Positions 15,015 through 19,530 of a stretch of 19,530 bases of DNA are shown here, piece by piece. How positions within the stretch are numbered: the stretch's first letter is position 1; each line of letters opens with the position of its first letter. A model generated the notes under the pieces. The model did not search any database and had not been told where the DNA came from. It saw only the letters and a program-made list of their open reading frames with translations. Made by a program: the position numbers and the translations under genes. Source of the DNA: an uncultured Oscillospiraceae bacterium (lineage in GTDB: Bacteria; Bacillota; Clostridia; Oscillospirales; Oscillospiraceae); the NCBI GenBank assembly GCA_900754515.1, contig CAAEDD010000195.1, positions 1 to 19,530 of the forward strand, in the 5' to 3' direction.

Positions 15015-17644
15015 ATCAATACCTCCGCTTCGGTAATGGGTGTATTCACCAGATTGATGTTAATACTTATATTTTCGTCCAGTTCCGTAATATACTCAAG
15101 TTCCAGGGTTTCCGAAAGGTTGTCTACATTGTCATATACGATGCTTAGTACACTGCCTTCTTCGGGTATGTTGCCACTGAGTTTATCGTTGATAGCCTTT
15201 GCAATCAATTCAAGAATCTTCCGCCGGTCATGCCGCACCTCTCTACACGCCACATAAAAGCCATGGGTATCTGCCAACAAATGAGGATCTTGTGTTACGA
15301 TTGCAATATGCTCCATGGTACGTTCTTTACGTGGGCCTACAATGTGGCTGTCAGCTACAAGCCACTGCCTTATTGTGACCTCCTGCATGGAACTTCCTAC
15401 GGCTCTCATTTTCTGCGCAACTTCTCGATAGGTAAACCCATTGTTTTCCTTATACTCACGTAAGGCTTCTTTCCAATATTGAGACTTTTCATAAGTCTCG
15501 ATCGCACCTTGCCCCAATCGTCCGTCGCGGAGCAGTCGTTCATAGATGAAGTCAACAATATTTTTGGTGTAATCATCACGCTTAACAAACACCAGTACGT
15601 CTCCGGGCCGCAATTGCTCAGGGGCCTTTTCAATCACACTTTCTGCCATACTGTCAAAGACAACCGCAGAATAGTACTTGGAGAAAAGTATTTGCTCTCC
15701 CGAAACAAAAGTGCCCACATATTTAACTTCAGACACCGGTACATAAACGCCCCCTGCGCTGCTAGTCTGTGCCAATTTGCGGACATCAAATGTATTAAAT
15801 GCTTCAACATATTCATCCAGAGCAGAGAATTGCCGGATTTCCTCTTCCATCTGCATTTCCGGGAAAGAGCTGTCTTCCTCAGGCTCGTCTGCCATATGGA
15901 CAGCACCGATTCTTTGATTCAACCGTTGTTCGCACTTCGCGAATTTCTTCCGTCGGAATGAAAATGCCTTTTCCTCACATTCATACAAAAGTACTTCGAT
16001 ATTACGTGCAGTCAAACATTGCAATGGATCAAACCGCTTATTATTCAGCTCCCCTACACATAAAACTGAATTGTGTTCTTTCTGGCTATCAAAACGATTC
16101 GCAGTTGTACAAATTACATTTCCACCGGAAAAATATTCCGGATATATCATGCGAAGTAGGTCTACGTAGTATGCCTTTGGAACAATTATTGTGACATTTT
16201 CATATTTATGTGCATTCAAATATTCTTTCAATGCTTTTGCCTTCGGGCAGGCCTTCAACCGTTCATAATATTTTCGTTCCAGTGCATCTGCTACAACCAT
16301 ACACAAGTCTTGCATTCCTTCGGCTTGATCTGCAATATCCCACAATTCTTGAACACGCCCACGAGGGGAAGTAACTGCTTTGTTGATTTGTCCTGTATAA
16401 ACGGCTTTTTCCATTATTTCTAAAGGGAAAACTGCGGTGTTAAAAAGATTCAACAGGCTACTTGCAGACATCACAAAGTCGTCCTTGGAAGCATCATTCC
16501 AGCTGGACTGTCTGATAGCAAAAATCGCTTTTTTTATGGTTTTGTATTCATCCCAACTCCAACCTTCACTCACGGGAATTGCCATAACCGTGTTGTGTAT
16601 CACATTCATAATCTGCCGGTGAAGTTCTTTGGTAAGCGGGTTTTCGTTGCGAATCATTTGATTGCTCATGGATAACATGGCTTTTGTACAAGCAAATACG
16701 GAAGCATTCTCATACATCTCCAAGATATACTCGCCTATTCCGGCCTTGATTGGGGATGTAACATGAGCAAAACGCAGAACTTTTCTTCGAAGCAAATCGG
16801 CAAGTTCAGACCTGTTCTCGGTTACAAATGCACCATCGATGACCAAAAGACCTATTACTTTATTTCCGTTCCTATCTAACGTCAAATCCCGCGCCGTTGA
16901 AATTTTCCCGGTTACTTTCAAAACCGGTTCCGCTTTTGTCGGATTCTGGCCAAACTGATACTCTTCACCGCTACCAGTGTAATACGCCGCCGGAATAATA
17001 TCCGACAAGCGAACTTCTTTGCCTTCTCCATATACGATACGGACTTGCTTGTAGATCTCTCCGAAAGAGTTGCGATCAGCTACAACAACTATTGAGACAT
17101 CAATCTGTGTAGGGATTTCCTGCACGTCCACATCAAATATAAAAGCTAAAAAATCCTCGCGGTTTGTTTCTCTCTTTCTTATGCCACGCCCGTCGGTAAG
17201 CTGCGATTCACCGTAATAAGGTTTTATTAAGTGCTTATTTTTCTCTAAAGGAAGGTAATTGATTGTCTTACCGTTCCTACCTTTCCCGTCCTGTTCAATT
17301 ACCATACAAAGGCGACCGTACTCATCGCTTGTACCTTTCCATCGATACCTCCGACCATTATACATGACCATATCGTCTATCTTTAGGGCGGAAATAATAT
17401 CGTCATTTGTAGACAGGTTATATGATAAACAGCCAAGAGCAACGGCAACAACGGAAATGACATCAAAGCATAGAGATCCTGTGTGGAGAGCAAAATTAAC
17501 TGTTTTCTCCTTTGATACCAATGAATCCGCAAAGAAAGTCAAATATTTTTCAATAATGGTTTCTTTTGATATAAGCGCATCTCCATAATATATGTCGCAC
17601 TTTTTCAAAATGGCGTTTGCCAGTTTTTCTGCCGTCACGGTCAT
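15011..17644 (-). CDS. drmE: DISARM class 2 protein DrmE
   Basis: This 877-residue protein of the class 2 DISARM gene set has no recognised catalytic motif. Features seen: a conserved-looking N-terminal helical domain, a basic middle part (RGIRKRETNREDF near residue 152), a central segment LNAHKYENVTIIVPKAYYVDLL near residue 480, and a C-terminal LRPGDVLVFVKRDD motif near residue 680 followed by a helical stretch ending in an HTH-like FTYREVAQKMRAVGSSMQEVT. Its size and position between the C5 methyltransferase and drmA identify it. The ATG at 17644 lies only 3 nt after a G-rich site; a GTG two codons later has better spacing and may be used. It lies 10 nt after the methyltransferase stop. 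Its molecular role is unknown in any system. Confidence 0.85.
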   Translation of the reverse strand: MTVTAEKLANAILKKCDIYYGDALISKETIIEKYLTFFADSLVSKEKTVNFALHTGSLCFDVISVVAVALGCLSYNLSTNDDIISALKIDDMVMYNGRRYRWKGTSDEYGRLCMVIEQDGKGRNGKTINYLPLEKNKHLIKPYYGESQLTDGRGIRKRETNREDFLAFIFDVDVQEIPTQIDVSIVVVADRNSFGEIYKQVRIVYGEGKEVRLSDIIPAAYYTGSGEEYQFGQNPTKAEPVLKVTGKISTARDLTLDRNGNKVIGLLVIDGAFVTENRSELADLLRRKVLRFAHVTSPIKAGIGEYILEMYENASVFACTKAMLSMSNQMIRNENPLTKELHRQIMNVIHNTVMAIPVSEGWSWDEYKTIKKAIFAIRQSSWNDASKDDFVMSASSLLNLFNTAVFPLEIMEKAVYTGQINKAVTSPRGRVQELWDIADQAEGMQDLCMVVADALERKYYERLKACPKAKALKEYLNAHKYENVTIIVPKAYYVDLLRMIYPEYFSGGNVICTTANRFDSQKEHNSVLCVGELNNKRFDPLQCLTARNIEVLLYECEEKAFSFRRKKFAKCEQRLNQRIGAVHMADEPEEDSSFPEMQMEEEIRQFSALDEYVEAFNTFDVRKLAQTSSAGGVYVPVSEVKYVGTFVSGEQILFSKYYSAVVFDSMAESVIEKAPEQLRPGDVLVFVKRDDYTKNIVDFIYERLLRDGRLGQGAIETYEKSQYWKEALREYKENNGFTYREVAQKMRAVGSSMQEVTIRQWLVADSHIVGPRKERTMEHIAIVTQDPHLLADTHGFYVACREVRHDRRKILELIAKAINDKLSGNIPEEGSVLSIVYDNVDNLSETLELEYITELDENISININLVNTPITEAEVLM

Positions 17645-17654
17645 ACACCCCCGT

Positions 17655-19199
17655 TTACGGTTCTTCCCCGTGTAAGATTTCCAAACAATCTAGCATAAAC
17701 TGTGCCATCTCCTCAATTACCGGAATAGTAACCGAGTTTCCGAACTGCTTGTATTGCTGGACTATTGGGACTCCCTCGGGGAATTCAAACTCGTCCTCTC
17801 CCTCAGCGTTTACAAAACCATAGTTAATAAAGCCTTGAAGTTTCCCCCATTCGGTGGGAGTCATGATACGAATGCCTCTATCATTAAGCGGTGTTTTTTT
17901 CCCTTTAATAATCTGTCCCGCAATGCCTTCTTTAGGGTCAAAAACCAAATTGCGTTCACGGCCTGACCCTCCTGTTGCCAGTAGCGTGTTGGCTATTGGT
18001 CTTTCAATTCCCTCTTCATTTACAATTCTATATCCAAATCCATAGCCTTTTCCTTCTTGACGTTCCCGATGCCTGATGAGAGTCTCTAAATACCCTGATG
18101 CCATATAATACCTTGCCGGCACATCATGCTCCAACACATCATTCAAATCATGATATAGCTCGACATCTCGGGTATATGGCATTTCCGTTGGTAACATAGC
18201 CAATCTCTCCGGGATAAAACGTTCCGTGTCAAAACCGATTATATATGTACGAGGGCGATTTTGCGGAACGCCAAAGTCGCGAGAATTGCGAATAAAGGAT
18301 TTAGGCACATAGCTGAGCGTTCCGTCCGTTTTTTTCGTGACACCAATTATGTGGTACCCCAAATCATTTACAAGAGTTTCGATAATAGTCTTGAAAGTTC
18401 GCCCTTCATCGTGAGTAACCAAACGATCCACATTTTCCAAAAATAAAGCAAACGGTCTGGTTCTTTTAATAATATCTGAGATATGGAAAAAAATCTTTCC
18501 CTTTTCTTCGTTTTCAAACCCTTCTTGCAACCCAACCCGGCTGAATGTTTGACAGGGGAAACCGGCTAAAAGAACTCCATATTCCGTGTTTTCCACCTGC
18601 TGCTTGAATTCATCGCTGGTTAAATCGTTTTCGGGATTGTCCCCGTATAAGTGTTGGTATGTTCTACAAGCATACTTGTCAATTTCCGAAGAAAGCACAT
18701 TTACAAACTGCCCAGTAAGCTCAAAGCCACGACGAATGCCGCCGATGCCGGCACAAAGGTCAATTGTCCTATACGGTTGCGCCGGAAAAACTCTTAGCTC
18801 ATTCAGAATTTGGGAAACGCAACTATTCAATTCCTTTTTTATTTCATGCCCCCAAAAGCGTAAAACCGTCCACCCCTGCTCCTGAAGCCGTGCCGTCACC
18901 TCAGCATCTCTCTGCATATTGCGCTCGATTTTGGGTAGCCAGAAATCCCGTCTGCTTTTTATTTCATTTTGCGACTGTTCCCAGTTGTATCCATGCCAAA
19001 AATCTCCGTCACAAAAAATTGCAATCTTTTTGGCCGGAAATGCAATATCCGGACTTCCAAAAATTGCCGTATTATTTCTCGTAAATGTTGTAACCCCGTG
19101 TCGATTAAGCTCGCCGCATAGAAGCTCCTCAAGCGCAGTACCTCTATTGCGCACTCGGCTCATATTATAATGTATTTGCTCCTTATTTTTTCGAGCCAT
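17655..19199 (-). CDS. drmMII: Vsr endonuclease - C5-cytosine methyltransferase fusion (DrmMII)
   Basis: This 514-residue protein has two domains. Residues 1-135 match the Vsr repair nuclease: MSRVRNRGTALEELL, FGSPDIAFP with D51 equivalent to the Vsr catalytic aspartate, AIFCDGDFWHG (61-70), and WTVLRFWGHEI. Zinc ligands of E. coli Vsr (C66, H71) are D and Y here, so it is a zinc-poor subtype. Residues 143-514 are a complete m5C methyltransferase: motif I DLCAGIGGIRRGFE (147-160), motif IV GFPCQTFSR with catalytic C216, motif VI ENV (255-257), motif VIII QNRPR (313-317), motif IX near 444-456 and motif X QFGNSVTIPV (485-494). DrmMII marks host DNA (CCWGG in the B. paralicheniformis system) so DISARM spares it; Vsr repairs T:G mismatches from m5C deamination. 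A GGAGAG site lies about 8 nt before the ATG. It is the first gene of the operon. Confidence 0.93.
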   Translation of the reverse strand: MARKNKEQIHYNMSRVRNRGTALEELLCGELNRHGVTTFTRNNTAIFGSPDIAFPAKKIAIFCDGDFWHGYNWEQSQNEIKSRRDFWLPKIERNMQRDAEVTARLQEQGWTVLRFWGHEIKKELNSCVSQILNELRVFPAQPYRTIDLCAGIGGIRRGFELTGQFVNVLSSEIDKYACRTYQHLYGDNPENDLTSDEFKQQVENTEYGVLLAGFPCQTFSRVGLQEGFENEEKGKIFFHISDIIKRTRPFALFLENVDRLVTHDEGRTFKTIIETLVNDLGYHIIGVTKKTDGTLSYVPKSFIRNSRDFGVPQNRPRTYIIGFDTERFIPERLAMLPTEMPYTRDVELYHDLNDVLEHDVPARYYMASGYLETLIRHRERQEGKGYGFGYRIVNEEGIERPIANTLLATGGSGRERNLVFDPKEGIAGQIIKGKKTPLNDRGIRIMTPTEWGKLQGFINYGFVNAEGEDEFEFPEGVPIVQQYKQFGNSVTIPVIEEMAQFMLDCLEILHGEEP

Positions 19200-19297
19200 C
19201 GTGCATCTCTCCAGTTTTTAAAATAAAATAAAAAGAATTCGTTAGTTCTGAGCAGAAATTTTTTCTTTTACAAAATAAATTGAACTTGCTTTTTATA

Positions 19298-19325
19298 TGT
19301 ATATGTCATGTAGGAATTTTTGCAA
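19298..19325 (-). promoter_or_regulatory. Candidate promoter of the DISARM operon
   Basis: On the minus strand TTGCAA (19320-19325), a 16-nt spacer and TATACA (19298-19303) lie about 100 nt before the methyltransferase start, in a very AT-rich leader. The match is modest and other starts are possible. Confidence 0.35.
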
Positions 19326-19530
19326 TCCTCTCCGCATTGTAAGTCCCTATTCAAAAGAGTCTACTCTCAGGGCAAAAATGTAGGAAACAGTTATTGCACT
19401 CTTGTTTTGTCTACCGTTCAGCTTCCGTCTTATCAATGACTTCTTTACCGGCTATATTTTAGCCCTTCTGACAAATTATCACATACAACAAATCCGTGAA
19501 TAGCGTGAATAGATAAATAAATTATATGTA
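19326..19530. other. Gene-free end of the window
   Basis: I see no supported gene here. It holds a small hairpin GGCTA-TATTT-TAGCC (19450-19464) and a 9-bp direct repeat CGTGAATAG twice in a row (19495-19512) in AT-rich sequence. No RNA gene was recognised. Confidence 0.5.

Noticed and set aside
19347..19451. Minus-strand 34-codon open stretch with a recombinase-like look
   Set aside because: No start codon, no diagnostic motif, and its length is compatible with chance in this composition.
19495..19512. 9-bp direct repeat as an attachment site
   Set aside because: There is no integrase in the window and no matching copy at the other end, so an att site cannot be supported.

Overview
The window looks like accessory (defence and mobile) DNA from a Clostridia-type Firmicute, probably a gut Oscillospiraceae or related lineage. 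This is inferred from strong AGGAGG-type ribosome sites, Gram-positive promoters, a TnpB-only element, a CxxC-repeat lipoprotein and AAA_14/DUF4143 and DinJ/RelE-type genes. Base composition shifts sharply between genes: GC-rich tnpB and lipoprotein, AT-rich 2893-3747 and 8144-9377. This fits several separate acquisitions. No rRNA, tRNA or CRISPR array was seen.

Left part (1-2645): a minus-strand tnpB with an intact RuvC triad is followed by a small Phd-like gene and a tandemly repeated, hairpin-rich stretch. It is divergent from a small XRE regulator and a hypothetical gene that end at a strong terminator. The two divergent promoters share the same layout, and each carries an identical 15-bp operator-like sequence. 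The XRE protein therefore probably controls both itself and tnpB.

Middle part (2646-8143): a decayed coding remnant; an AT-rich orphan with a possible Ntn-hydrolase-like layout; an XRE repressor divergent from a tandem-repeat lipoprotein, with two palindromic operators placed on the lipoprotein promoter; a DinJ/RelE-type toxin-antitoxin pair with its own promoter and operator; and an AAA_14/DUF4143 ATPase.

Right part (8144-19530): one minus-strand operon of six genes that is a class 2 DISARM anti-phage system. In transcription order it holds a Vsr nuclease fused to a C5-cytosine methyltransferase (DrmMII), DrmE, the helicase DrmA, the DUF1998 protein DrmB, a HEPN-like protein and a DUF2513 protein. 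No phospholipase-D DrmC is visible; the last two genes occupy its usual neighbourhood. Most junctions overlap or nearly touch, which suggests translational coupling. The methyltransferase would mark self DNA, DrmA/DrmB/DrmE would act on unmarked incoming DNA, and the HEPN-like and DUF2513 pair may be an added effector layer.
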